Position numbers and translations under genes: made by a program. A model generated the notes under the pieces. It did no database searches. It had not been told where the DNA came from and was given only the letters and a program-made list of their open reading frames with translations. From Ridgeia piscesae (taxonomy: Eukaryota > Annelida > Polychaeta > Sabellida > Siboglinidae): 64,000 nucleotides of DNA. Where the stretch lies: contig JAODUO010000126.1 in the NCBI GenBank assembly GCA_025642075.2, forward strand, positions 174,501 through 238,500, written 5' to 3'. This document shows positions 1-30,800 of this stretch, piece after piece; the stretch's first letter is position 1; every line of letters starts with the position of its first letter.

Positions 1-3000
1 GTCGCTAGTTACGCTAAAAAAACATGTTTTTTAACCAATAGATATTCTGACGCAATTAAATGCGTCATAGTATCGACTGGATTTGTAATAGACATCGTTT
101 TAACTCCTGGGAGATTGATTTGAAAGAATACAATTAGCTTCCGAAATGGTGATTGCTTATTGATTGGTTCCAACTTACGCAACTGAAATCATATACAGTG
201 TTGTGTTTCTGCGACTCGCTCGCAAGTGACCCTGATAATATGTCATAACATGCAGATGGAGTTGCAAAGCAAGTCAGGTGAAGTAGGAACAATTAATTAA
301 AAGTTTAGTAATCATCCAAATTTATGAACCAACAAAGCATGAATTATGTATCCATCAATGTAATATAAATCGTCACATGATTATAGCAGACTTGCTCTAA
401 CCAACATATATGTATTCCCACACAATGCCTGTCATTCACAAATGAATTATGACAGTCAAACATATGTTGATAATGGCATTGTTCAGTCACCTCTGGGAGG
501 TAGAAGCTGACTACTAATGATATATATCACAGTTGTAATTGACACCATGTTGATGATGTCACTTTGCCAACCTGAAATCAAATTTGATCAACTCATTAAA
601 TATCAAACTAATTTAGACAAATCCTTAGAGTAGTGTATTTGTTGAAATATGTTGTGAATAATCATCAAATGAAAGAAACATGTACTAGTGTATGACGACA
701 GGTTAGTGAAATAACAATTTGTGTAACTGATAATGGTATGTATTTCCAACAATTGGGAACAATTTGCAAACAAATACATTGAGCATTGGACATTCCATAG
801 AGCATTTAACATTTCACAATCAAAGCAATAAATTATGCACACCTGTGCTAAAGCGAACGGAATTCTCAGTCGGTGGGGTTATTTGAATTGAAACGTGGCT
901 CGACTATCGACAGTTTTGCCTTTGTATAAGACGGTGTAGTTACTAGGCTGATTGTATCAGGAAAGGCATGCATATTAACTCGAGATTTATTGATGTTAGA
1001 ATCAAGACAAGTGAGGCGTAGTCTATAGACTTTACAGTTCGAGGAATGACCTTTGTTAGTTGACGCCGAACGGATCACAGGGATAAATAATTCATGACGG
1101 CCAATTGTTGATAAAGTTGTGCTGTGCACTGCAAAGGTTAAGAATTTCCAAGAATTTAAATGCTATTTCTTGTGGCCAGTGATTGGTTAATTGTATGGTT
1201 CAGTGACCTAATTGCCAATAAATGGTGTCAGATAATTGTGTTGAACAATTCAGCATTGTTATGAATGAAACAGTTGAAAGGCAGAAAGAAAATGCAGACT
1301 AATGTTGCTGAATTACACAGATCTATACCATCATACAATTAAAATGAAAAAAAATTGTAATAGTGATTTTAAGTAATTTATATAAAATCCTCAGCTTGAT
1401 TGACTTTGCATATTTCGTCTAAGTTTCCATCAGTTTAACTCTAATTTCCAATAACTCACAACATGAATCAGATTAAATGCCAAAGTTGTAGATTGCCTAT
1501 TACATAATGCAATGAATCATAAAGCATAGACTGCATGACACATTAATTTCCAACGGATTCAATACAAGCTCATTTATCACCTGGATATGCAATGTTTTAT
1601 AAAGCTGTAATACATTGCAATCACTTGAATTTCTTGGAATAGAAGTGGGCTAGCGAGGATGTCTGCAATTTGCAAAAAGTAATAACAAAATATTAAACTT
1701 AATAAAACCAGGAATGTTGCAGAATACAGTTCTCATTACAAGGGCAATTGGAACAAATAGTTCTTACAGAAATAAGTTGCGACTGCAGCGGGAATAGCCT
1801 TGCCCATTTATACAAATTCTTTGAGTTATTACAGCCAATCAGACTGTGAGTAAACCTCTGCCAAGGTCATGCATTTCTGCAATGTTTTTCTTTCGCCCTA
1901 CAGTTTGTCTGCGGAGCCTGAGAGGAACCTGCTTCATTCAAAATGAGACAGATAAAAAGTAAAAAAATCGCCTGACGTCAACGGAAATGTGATAAATGCT
2001 GAGTGTAAAGCTTTACATTCGAGACATGTTGTGCTTTCCGGGTGGAGAAATCGAGAATCATTGAGTTTTTTGTCATGTGACGCACATTCATCACTCGTTG
2101 CAGGTTGCTGACTGTCAACACTGCTTCTCCAAGTGGGAAATGAGAGTTGATGTTTTTTACTATCCATGCACACTTGAACTTAACAACACCCGTTGGGTCC
2201 ATAGGAACAATCATGGTAGCTAATTCTTCGAGTGTGCGGATTCGTTGACATTTACTTTCCCTGAGTTTATTAGAATCGCAGGGAGCATTTGGGCTCTGTG
2301 GGACCTGTGTGTTTACCGGCGTTTGTGGGAAAAGGGAATTGATAGGCCCTGCTGTGGGTGGGCAGATGTGTGCAATGTTGGCTGACCAGATGCGATTGAT
2401 TCTGATATCTATGTCAGTTGTTGCAGCCCCGTCTATTGATCATGTGGTGAATCCGTATGAGGCTCAATGTTCTCTGACCTACAATCACGAGACTCTGATC
2501 TCCATTCCCATGGGTGTTGCTGGTGGCGCGGCCGTGTCAATGTCGACAGTTGTTGACCAATGTTTGCCAGGGTTCTGTCTCTCGTGATCGCTTGTATCGT
2601 CGGCGTTTGTTTCTTTTCACTCTATGCTTCAGCACAAGTTCCGTTCTTCTGGATGTTGCATAACTGGTGTACTGTGTGTCCAGTTTAGGACTTTGTGGCA
2701 AAGCAAACTCTGTTTCCTCTCTGCTGCAATTTGTTCCTTGTTCTGTCTCACTTATGGCAGCATTTCGTTTCTTCGTCTTTAGTTTCTTCACTCTGATATT
2801 CTTCTTACTCTTCTGTGCTCCCTCTTCCTTGCTGTTCCCTTGCTATCATGTTCACTTCCTCATTCTCAAGTTCCTTGCTTCCTAGGTTTGATATATCAGT
2901 TTTGCTCATCCTTGTCTCTGTAGATTGGCTGTTATCTTTTACACTTAAAATTGCCATCAATATGACGTAGGAAATTTAAACAAATTGTTCATTATAACTG

Positions 3001-4396
3001 GTTAAATTTGACCCTTCTCAACTTTATTTTTTTCATGGAAAATGTTAATAAAATGTTCTGTATAACTGGTTAAATTTTACCCTTCGTGACCCTAGTCTTT
3101 TCTAGGAAATATTAATGAGAAGGCAAGAAGACTTGCTCAAAGTAATTACCATCGACATAACAGTAGTATATTTATTTATGTGACATGGACCTCACAGCTG
3201 GACGACATATACAAATGTTCTAACTGAGTGCTTCTAATGAAGCGGTACAGATTGGCAAATGTGGTCCTCCAGATGTCAGCCAAGGTGAGAAGCACCGGAG
3301 TACTCCGACGCTCATAAACTATGCTTTTGCCGGACGACTAATGTACAAATAATTTGTCTTTTAATGACGCCAGTCATAACTTTAACATCACCACTCGTAA
3401 TATCATGGCTGGCCACAGATGTGTGACATGTGCGTTCGCTATCTCATTGTTAAGATTCGTGTCCAATACGCATGAATTCTATGCGATGAAAGACAGTAAA
3501 TGTTTAAGGACACTAACAAAATTCTGGCATCTGATGGAGATGGCGACAGACGGGCAGACAAAAAAATTATTCAGTGTATTTGGGGTTTTTTTCTTGACGT
3601 TTGTACACTCAGTAATTTGGCAATACATGTACCAGGGACTTGTGATTACCTTAGCTGTGAATCATGTTAATGTAAATCTTTTACCTATAAAATAATATAA
3701 AATAAAACACTGGTACTATTTGTTAGGTGATGATATTCGTCAGCCATAGTGCCAGATTGACTGATATAGCCGTGGTGGTATTAATTCATACGGACCATGT
3801 CACCGATGATCATAGCCTTGCACTCCCTTCATTACAAAGCCTAGCTGATTAACACTGCATCTAACATAAGCACCGAATTAGAAGTGAACATGGGTGTAAA
3901 TGACACAGCAACATTGATTTGAATTACCACCTGTGATGATAAGTTTACTGTGCGCATAAGCGAACTAGAAATGGCAATCATCCGTGAAGAAATTTAATTA
4001 CATTATTGACGTAGAGATGTTGTGCCAGCTGACCCAGAAAAATGTGATAACAATCAGGGTTGTATGATTTCCCCTGGTGGTTACTGATGGATGCGATATA
4101 AGTCTGCGACATGATAGTAGGGCGGTAATTTAATTTTTGCTATTTGTGGGGCGTCATTTTGTGAACGGCAAGCACAGCCTAATCTTGATCAAAAGGGATG
4201 CTGTTTACCATAGGCACACCCTTGATGTACACCGAAATGTCATCCGTCGGCCATTTGTTAATGCACATATATTATTCAACAATATTAATCATGTCCTTTG
4301 GTTGAGATAATATTTATCTTGGTAAATTTTACCAGAAGTGTGACGAGAACTGAAACAATCAGTATGTATCAATCTGTATTAATGTGTATCAGTGTG

Positions 4397-4433
<37 letters not shown>

Positions 4434-5064
4434 TGTGGGTGTGGGTGTGGGTGTGGGTGTGTGTGATTGTGTGTGTGCGTGTGCGTGTCCTTGTCCGTGT
4501 GTGTGAGTGAGTGAGTGAGGGTGTGTGTGTTTGTTGTGTGTGTGTGTTAGTGTGTGTGTGTGTTTGTTTGTTGTGTGTGTGTGTGTGTGTGTCTGTTTGT
4601 GTGTGTGTGTGTGTGTGTGTGTTGAGTTGAGTGTGTGTGTGTGAGTGTCGGTGTGTGAGTGTGTGTGTGTGAGTGAGGGTGCATGCATGGGTGTATCAAT
4701 GCATCCTTGCATGTGCACATGTGTGTATTCATATCAGTCTGAATACATGTGCATGTGTGCACATGTATGTCCCTGCTTCATGATAATTAATTTGGATAAC
4801 TCTAGCATTTACCTTCTTATTGAATTGCAAAAACTTTCTGACTTTGTGCATATTTAAAATAAATACCAGCTTAATAATGTGTACTTCTGTCAGAATATTT
4901 CTCATTTTACCTTCATGTGTTTGTAAATTATAAATAAAACCTTTATCGTTAATGTATATTTTTTTATTCTCACTTATACGTATATCATAATAAACTCTTA
5001 ATATTCCTTTAAAATGCCTTAAAAATGAATAAAGTCCTACAATTTTACGTTTCGGTCTTTCCAG
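1..5064. other. Non-coding stretch upstream of first visible SLC8 exon
   Basis: AT-rich DNA in which I recognise no exon. It is probably intron of the SLC8 gene that continues at 5065, because that exon lacks the N-terminal part of the exchanger and the large upstream exon typical of the family is not here. Short open frames (for example minus-strand 1978-2214 and plus-strand 2309-2587) carry no domain I recognise and no splice pattern. A short direct repeat containing the words ATAACTGGTTAAAT and ACCCTTC occurs near 2995-3020 and 3060-3085. Confidence 0.5.
4393..4680. repeat. Imperfect (GT)n microsatellite
   Basis: About 290 bp of GT dinucleotides on the plus strand, interrupted by GGTGTGGGTG, GTTTGTTTGTT and GAGTGAGTGAG blocks. 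The His/Thr and Val/Cys open frames over it come from the repeat. Confidence 0.95.
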
Positions 5065-21914
<16,850 letters not shown>

Positions 21915-23243
21915 ACGTGGCCACACACGCACGGTTCGCCGTGACGGTCACTCATGCACTGGCAGCTGTCAGAGCCCTCTGGTGGTGGCGGTGGCTCGGT
22001 CTGTTGTGATTGGGCGGATCGTGGGGTTTTACACCGGAGTTGCGTTTTGCACTGGAGGCACGGATGTGATTGGGGAAGGGGGTTTTGCCATTCCGTGACC
22101 ATTCCAGTCACTAGCATTGTAAGACGGCCGACTGGGGTGTCCCAGATAGCGTGGGAAATTGTCCTGGGAAATGCGTTGTAGACGAAAGCGCTCTATTTAT
22201 CCCTCCATTGCATCTATGAGCATTCGGCTGACCGCACATGATGCAAAGTGGACGTCTGGCCCCACACCAGCCAGTCACATAGCAGTCGAAAACCAATGGC
22301 TGGTAGTTGTTAATTGTTATTTTACGCGAGTCCGTTTCTTTCTCACGGTTGCGAGATGCAGAAGTCAAGCTGGCACGGGTTATCGGTAAATGGTTGACAA
22401 GGTTCCTGATGAGCAAGAGATCTCGCAGTTTCCAGGCTCAAACTGCAACTAGGTTATTTATTTTGCATGGTCTGTGTGCGGTGATGGTGATGGTATTTAT
22501 ACTGAGTTCTTATATGCCCTTCTCAACTTGATTGGTGTGGTCTTCCCTGCTCGATCAACTACTGCTAATTAAGGTATGTGTAACGTTTGTTCAGAAATCG
22601 CTGAAAATGGCAGGAAAAACAAAAGTGATTAAATGTAATCCTTCCTGCCCCGTTAAATCGCATGAGATCGTGGTTATTGTGTTATTGTTTACCTCACTCT
22701 AGTTCCCACGATTGTAATTATCGCTTGTGGTAGTCAAAAGATCTTCGTATCGATTAAACTGCATTGTCCATTGGTGCCGACCAACAGCTGTTCATGTAAA
22801 AGTGGAAATGGGCCGATTGAAAAAAATGGGAGACAGCCTCTTCCAGTCAACATCTGTCATTTCTACTGGGTTCCCAGGGTTTTTGTTTTGTAGTTCACCA
22901 TTTACATTTGCTGTGGTTCGTATATGGCAAGGGTTTGTGAGAACAGAACCAATATGCACAGCCATACAAATAGATCGATCCTACATTAGAAATATAGAAA
23001 CCTGCACGATTTACAAAAAAGTGCAAAAATATGTAACAGAAAAAAGAGAAGTGGGGAGGGAGCGAAATGTTATTGAAAATAGTAGTGCTGACACCTATGG
23101 TCATGTTCTCATTTAGGAGGCAGCTTTAGCGTCAGTTTAGCTTATCATAAACACATCACGTCATCCTTAGGGCAGTCTGGTAAGTTTGCACAGTCAAAAA
23201 CACAGCCTTACAAAGGTGTGGGTGGCTTTGTTACTAGGTGGAA

Positions 23244-23249
23244 AATAAA
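23244..23249 (+). terminator. Possible SLC8 polyadenylation signal
   Basis: AATAAA about 1.3 kb after the stop codon. A second AATAAA lies at 23928-23933. Neither can be chosen without transcript ends. Confidence 0.3.
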
Positions 23250-23396
23250 TGCATACAGTGGAGCCATCTGTCATGTGGAATGTATACTAAAGCGCATTGA
23301 TGCAACCATGTCACTTCCGTTGAATCCAGCGGCTTTTGGCTGTCGCATAAGCCATTGTGGAATGCTGAAAATAAAAAACCCAACATCGCATGTCGG

Positions 23397-23447
23397 GGTG
23401 GTGTTGGGTGGGGTGGGGTGGGGTGGGGTGGGGTGGGGGTGGGGTGT
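23397..23447 (+). repeat. (GGGGT)n G-rich tract
   Basis: Pentanucleotide GGGGT/GGGTG run with many G3-G5 blocks on the plus strand, in the putative 3'UTR or just after it. It can form G-quadruplex structure. Confidence 0.9.
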
Positions 23448-25812
23448 TGAACACCTTATTTGTTTTAGTTTGCGAACTTGCGAGACTGCCCTGTCATGTC
23501 TGATCTCATGCTGCCTGTGTCAGTGATAGAACACGGAGGTCTTCAATCTCAATCGAGCAATGGCGAGAAGTCTGTAACACGTGGTTGCTACGGGCAACGG
23601 GTGACTAGAATTTCGTGTTTTCTTTGTGATATTCGGGATTGGTGTATTTCTAATTTGTTCGCATCCTGATGCATCTGTTTGTTTGTTACCGGCTTTGTAC
23701 AGAGCAATTTGAATTACGCGACGTGTCGCATCGTCGCGGTGTATAGGTCTTGTTGCAGTCGAGATACGGAAGATGTTGTAGACTTAGTCAGTTGTCATAG
23801 CAACACAACGATAGTACATTTATTTGTGGCTCTTGCCCTAGTGATTGATCTGGGTGTTAGGTATCAGACTATTGTTATTTAGCAACTCTGTACTTCTAAT
23901 CTCAATCGCATCAGTTGACAGCAGCAAAATAAAATGTCCTAATATACGGTAGCTATGTGTAGGTAATCCATGCACTTTTATCTTTACATGTCCAAGTAAT
24001 TGCCGACGTATTGTGATTATTTTGCCATGAAGATACACTTCATGATTAGTAACAGTCGCACATACAATGTGAACTTAATTGCACATGCATAGATGACAGT
24101 GTTATGGATATAAATGATTTTACCTCTCAACTATATCCACATTCGTTGCTGGAAAAGTTGGTTTTCACGAATAACTTGCATGATTTCTGCAAGACGTTGG
24201 TGGCCTAATAGAGTGAAATGTGTGTAATTCTGCCACGGTTGTATAGGCTGTTTAATGTATATTTGCATGTCCCTGGTGATGCTGATAGAACAAGATGTGC
24301 CTGTTTATTATGTTTTGATCCCTTGACATTGAATGCTATAGAGAAGTACGATTCTCACATTATTGTTCCCACTTGTTTGACGTGAGTATTTACCGAATGT
24401 CTTGTTGCTTGTCGTGATAAGGGAGTGGGTTTGTACGTTTCCCACAGGTCGATCGATAGGTCACAGTTAGTATTAGCGAATGCTGGGAAGAGGGGAGTTA
24501 TTGTGGGGTGGGGGCATCTGAGTTACCCAAAAGTCCATATGTGTATATTAATATATAATCTTTCACCTGGGGTGGCAGCCGTACCATGTATATAATTTTG
24601 TCATAAACGCCCCAGTTTTGTCTCGGATGCGCCCAGGTTAGCTGGACGCATCTGCAGTTGTGCACATGAAGTATGTATGGGCGTATGTGTGTGTGTGTGC
24701 ATGCATGTGTCTTCACATAGGTTTTAAGAAAGTCTCCCGAATGCATTTGAATGAGTTGTTATTGGATCAGTCGTGGCCTTGCGAATAATTTGGGATGTTT
24801 GTTTTATCGGCGATCAAAATGTCTTGCACCCTTAACATGCAGGTGTATAGTTGGCAGGGTCAGACTGAAAGAGAGCCACAAGCTGTTCTTCATGCTGTGT
24901 GTCCGCAGAAAATACATGATGTGACAAAAACTGTTTGTTGCAAAACCAAAGCACAATGTTACGAGGTCATAACAGGTTTTTATGTGTGTCGATTGTCCAT
25001 TTTTGCATGCGAAGATTACTGTTATAATATGCATTGGCCTCTGTTTTTAAAACCGCAGTCCTTGACAGGTGTGTTGCCAATTTACGCCGTTTCCCCCCGA
25101 GGTACTGCTCCACGATCTGTGTTGTCTGTTATTTTATGGTGTTCCATGCCGAAGTTGTAAATAGCGGTTACCTAATTTCGCGCGGGCATTTTACGTTCTC
25201 GCCTCCCACAGTGTCAGTGTCAGTGTCCGGCCACCAGGAGGCACTGGCATCAGAAGTTAAGGTCAAGGTTATACGGATGAATGATCGTTGAATGTGCTGA
25301 CCTGTTTAGGTTTCAGGGAAATGAAAGGCTGAAGGTGTAAATTTACATAAATACGTCGTAATCACTAAAGGACAACACTGGTTTAATTTGTTTTTTGTTA
25401 TAGCATTTTATGGTTTAAAAAATTGCATTTCAGTCACACAGGGTTGTTAAAATGTCAGGTAATAAGCTGCATTATTATTTGGTTAAATTAGCACTATTGA
25501 AACTAGCCACGTTTTCTTGTTTTCAACAATTCAAAAATAAACAAGCTACACTGATGTTAACGTTGTGACGTGTGGTTGTTCCAAGTGATTACAGTGTTTA
25601 TTAATTTACCCTGGCCAGCAGTCTTTCTCTTTTGTCCTCGTTGTGTATAACATGTTTGCGATGTCGCTTACAAAAGCGCAACACCCCACACGTAGTAGTG
25701 TATTTATTTATTTATTACTGGTCTTTCACCGTACATTGTCCTGTAGTTCAGCATGGGACGCTGAGTGCATCTACACCTCTTGGATTGTTTGTCGTTTTCT
25801 GTTGCCCAGCTG

Positions 25813-26234
25813 CGGTCGGTCGGTCGGTCGGTCGGTCGGTCGTCGTGTGTCGTCGTGCTCGTCGTCGTGTGTCGTCGCTCGTCGGTCTCGTCGCTGTCGT
25901 CGTCGCTGTCGTCGTCGTCGTCGGTCGTCGGTCGTCGTTCGTTCGGTCGGTCGGTCGGTCGGTCGGTCGGTCGGTCGGTCGTTCGTTCGTTGGTGTCGGT
26001 CGGTCGGTCGGTCGGTCGGTCGGTCGGTCGGTCGGTCGGTCGGTCGGTCGGTCGGTCGGTCGGTCGGTCGGTCGGTCGGTCGGTCGGTCGTCGGTCGGTC
26101 GGTCGGTCGGTCGGTCGGTCGGTCGGTCGGTCGGTCGGTCGGTCGGTCGGTCGGTCGGTCGGTCGGTCGGTCGGTCGGTCGTCGGTCGGTCGGTCGGTCG
26201 GTCGGTCGGTCGGTCGGTCGGTCGGTCGGTCGGA
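25813..26234. repeat. (TCGG)n tetranucleotide array
   Basis: About 420 bp of CGGT/TCGG repeats, with an interrupted TCG-rich section at about 25840-25940 (GTCGTCGTGTGTCGTCG). It produces spurious Val-Gly-Arg-Ser (plus) and Pro-Thr-Asp-Arg (minus) open frames of 170-240 codons. Confidence 0.97.
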
Positions 26235-27069
26235 TCAGCCGCTGGCATTATTGACAAGATTGTATTTTTGTGTGTTTTTGCAGCTTCTGATCATGTTTTG
26301 CCACACAAATGCAGGGATCTGATTGGCTATGCATTATCCCGACTGCACAGTGGTGCAGAGTGAAGGCACTTGGTCACCGTGACGTGTCAGCTGGATTTAA
26401 ATAATAAAAGTACGGGAATTATGAGTACGTGTTTCTCTTTATCTGTTATTAGAACCAGCACAATCCCTATTCTTTAAGTGGTTCCATACACACACAGACA
26501 AACTCCCCCTTCTCTGGGTGGTTCTACATGCATGGAGGCCGAAGAGGGTTCCCAGAGAACATTCATAAATGTTGTTTGTTACAAAGTAATTTTTTGGTTA
26601 TAACAAATTCAAAAAAATATTTTGATGTTTAAAAGGCTGTGTGAAATGTTTGTTTCGAAACTGTCTATATGTAAACCTGATGCTCTTGTAAAGTAATGAT
26701 TCAAATACGATGTCTGCTGATTGCAAACTCAGGTCACTGTGCCTACTCAAATATGGTCATTTGAGTGTCACATTGAAACCTGCCTGGCACCTTTACTGAT
26801 GTCACCAGGGAAAGAGCATACGTTTAGTGACTGGATGAATGGACCAACCAATTGTCAACAGAATTAATCAGAACACTACCTCTTGACGGATGTGTCTGTG
26901 ACACGTCAGGCAAGATTCTGTGGACAAGACACCCTGGTGACACCAGTGTGGGTGGATGACGGAGAGCAACTGGACGAAAGCAACACAGTGTCATCATGGT
27001 TTGACAACTGTCAGTGATGTCAACTCTTAAGTTGTTTTGTTTCACACCTGTGATTTTGTGGAGATGACA

Positions 27070-27420
<351 letters not shown>

Positions 27421-27771
27421 TGTTATGCTTGTATCTGTGTATATGTACATGTGTGTGTGTGTCCATTGTATGTGACCAGTACTGACTGACGCATTCATCC
27501 ATGTGTCCATCTAACACTTTCTGAGTAACAACAACACACTGCAAATTGCATTGTCACCTTTTAACCTTTATGTTTACTACCATGTGTCCATGTACACACT
27601 TTCCGAGTCACAACAAACTGCAAATTGCATTGTCACCTTCACGTCTACTACACAACCTTATATAAACATGTGTATATCAGACGTCAGACAAACGGCATGT
27701 GTTATGGCTAAGACTTGACAGAAACATTCCCTCTTATCTAGTACCTACATACAACTGCCAGGTCCCCTCAT

Positions 27772-27884
27772 CTACTGACACACACTGAGCAGACACTGTG
27801 ACTCGGAGAAACCAGACACAGGAATGAAGGCCGCCGATGACATGGACTTGACAGCAAATTTATCCTTGAAACTCTTCTCAAATG
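27772..27884 (-). CDS. DPH6: DPH6 exon 17 (C-terminus, stop)
   Basis: It starts in phase 1 after acceptor CTTTCAG and encodes AFEKSFKDKFAVKSMSSAAF then IPVSGFSESQCLLSVCQ-stop (TAG 27774-27772). The frame is fixed by the upstream exon. Confidence 0.85.
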
Positions 27885-30800
27885 CTGAAAGAAAGAAAGA
27901 CAAAAATAGTATTAGAATAAGCTCATTTTGTCACATCAGATAATTAAGGTCGGACTGCTGACACCTGAAACGTTCAATCAGTGTTCAAGTCTTGACTAAA
28001 CACAACGTGTATGTCCTAATATATCTGGTACAGAGTGTCCTGTAGTTCCTAGGATGCCTTCTCTAGGTCAGTGACTCTTGTTGCTACTCGCTCAATGATA
28101 CGTCAACAATAGAAAAGGACAACATATATTCTTCAGTGGGCCTAAGCTATGAGCACGTCATACTTCAAGGACAGTTAACTGCACCGAATATAACTGGACT
28201 TACTCAAACAGCTGCTGTTGCAGCCAACAATGACATGACGCACATAAATCTGCCCCAGGGACCAGAATGCTTTGAGATGCTGGAAATATAGTCACTAAAT
28301 AAAACTTGACAGATGGGCAGCTTTTTGTACAGAAGTTTTGCACGTGTTGTGGCCCTAATTTAGAGGCAATTTTTCAATCTATCAGTGATGTCTGTAAATT
28401 GGCTATTATAATTGTGTCTTTTAATCATGGGTCATGATGCAAATTATTGCAACATTGTGGTCAATTTAACAGTGCAAATATAAACAATATTTGTTAAAAC
28501 AATATAAAAATATTTGCAATTCCATTTTACATAATATCAAGTTTAATGTTGACTAAGCAGTGAGGATAAAATTGATATAAACCTTCATTTGAACATAACT
28601 ATTAAACTATAGTGGCACTGTGATAGGGCATTTTAGTAAATCAATTTAACAATGAATTTACCAATCGATTTACCTTGATGAAGATTCTCATGCTCAAAGG
28701 TCTCACTGAGATAGAAGATCCTCATTCCTCTCAGATCATCGACCGTCTGACCCGATTGGTGCAGCAGATTCTTGACAGTCTCCAGGGCAGAATGAACCAA
28801 CAGCTCCACCACACTTGTCAACATCGCATCGGCTGCTTCTGTTTCGTGCCCTGAAACAGAACAAATACACGCTGATCCCTAATTATGTAAACTAGCTAGT
28901 AGCGTGGTTGTTTGGACGGGGGTGAATTTTTGAACTGCAACTGTGCCCCTTTGGGCTCACAAAAACCTCCAACCATACCCTCGCTTGAAACTCGTAAAAA
29001 CCTCAAACTGCAACCCCCAGAATTCACAACAAAATGAGCACTATTTTTCCATCAGGCAGAAGGAGCTGTTTCTTCTGCAGGGATATCCTGTGTACCCCTT
29101 GGGTAAGCCCTACTTGGGTGACTCATAAACCCTGTACACAAATGTTCACCTGTGCATGCACTCATTTCTTTCACACATGCAAGCATGCATAACACACATA
29201 TGCCTACACACAAGCACGCACGCACGCACGGTGCACGCTCGCCGCTCACTCACTCACTCACTCATGTATTAGTATCTGCGACACTCATTTAGTTCAGCCT
29301 TACTTATGTGTAATAATGAACCATATGTCAGTTGTATAGCCTTGACCTTGACATTGGGGTTACTCTACTCACCCACGGTGACCTTGAATGTGAGTTGTGG
29401 TGTCTCTGTGTGACACTCCACTACTTCACTGGTGACTGTCACACTGTCAACCGCAGTCCTCTCCACTCTCACTGAAATGACATGTCATTTGAATAATATT
29501 TATTGTTATGTATACTCACACTATCCACGCCAGTAAGAACTGCTATAAATTTTCATATTTCCCTGGAACAATAAGAGACTGGAATTCCCTACCAGAAGCA
29601 ACTGTTAACATTCCTGAGCCATAACATTTTAGACAAGCTTTAATACATGACTAATAACCCAACAAGCATGCGCACCCAGCCCGGTCAGGGTTGGGTGCGC
29701 ATGCTTGGCCAACACTCCTGGTGGAGCCAAACAGTCAGTTGGCTCCACCAGGAGTGTTGGCCAGTATACAGACAAGACAAGACAAGACAAGACAAGACAA
29801 GACAAGACAAGACAAGACAAGACAAGACACTCAAGCAGACACACACACCTACATCCATTCATACACACAAACACTCTCTCACACACACTCACATACATGT
29901 TCAATGAAACACAGAAATATTTCATTAAAAAAATGAATATCACAATGCAACTAATAAAATTGTCCGCTTGCTTCAACTTTGTTATAACACTATTGTTTCA
30001 TATATATGATGTTGAAAATAAACTTTTCTTCCATAGTATCTAATATATATTTTAATTGCATGACAGAAGAGAGAGAGATAGAGAAAGAGCTCACCTTGCT
30101 GACGGTGCATGGCACTGGTGCCTGCGTACACTTGCCATTCAACTAGTGCCTCCCTTGGCAGTTCTGGCACTACCACATACTCCACCAGGTGGCAGCACTG
30201 CTCTGACTCGCCCTCGTTCTGTTAGACACAATTCTCTGTGCAATAATGTGTTTTTATTGATGATGTTATCATGACACCATCATAGCAAAGCTGAATCCAG
30301 TGACAGTCAATTGTTTACCAGTGCATGTGGTTATGTAGTGGAAAGAATACTTGTTATTTTCTATACATGGAACGTTGATTATTCGATACATTTGCTCTGT
30401 CAGTTTACCAATCTGAATGAACACTATTGTCAGTTTACGCACCGATAAATGTTTACGTAATATAATTGAAATACAGACTATCTTAATTGAAATACAGACT
30501 CGTTACATTGATGTTAACAGCCATTAAATATGACAAATATGCTCAGATATTTTATGACAAGCACCAACAATGGGTTTGGACAGATCAGTCCAGTGAAGAA
30601 AGCATGGTAAAGAGATCAGAATCATATCAAACTATGAGCCCTTGAACCATGTCGGCACATCAAGATAGCAGTGAATGACAATCACATAAGTTAGCAAAGA
30701 TACACTAAGCATTACATGGGAATGGACATCTCCGTGTATCGGGGGGAAATAAATTGCTACAGTGGAGTCACCTAGTGAATGATACTGGTGACGTTTACTT

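Larger units (their letters stand above)
29472..30094 (-). other. DPH6 intron 14
   Basis: 623 nt, holding two adjacent perfect hairpins and a GACAA array, listed separately. Confidence 0.8.

Noticed and set aside
1934..2791. Overlapping short open frames on both strands in the first 3 kb
   Set aside because: No domain I recognise, interrupted by stops, and no splice structure linking them. A decayed element is possible but not supportable.
22727..23116. 129-codon plus-strand open frame after SLC8
   Set aside because: No recognisable domain, and the composition resembles the non-coding surroundings; it lies in the presumed 3'UTR or spacer.
25632..26363. Gly-Arg-Ser-Val and Asp-Arg-Pro-Thr open frames
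   Set aside because: Translation of the TCGG tetranucleotide array; it looks like an RS-rich protein but the period is exactly four bases.
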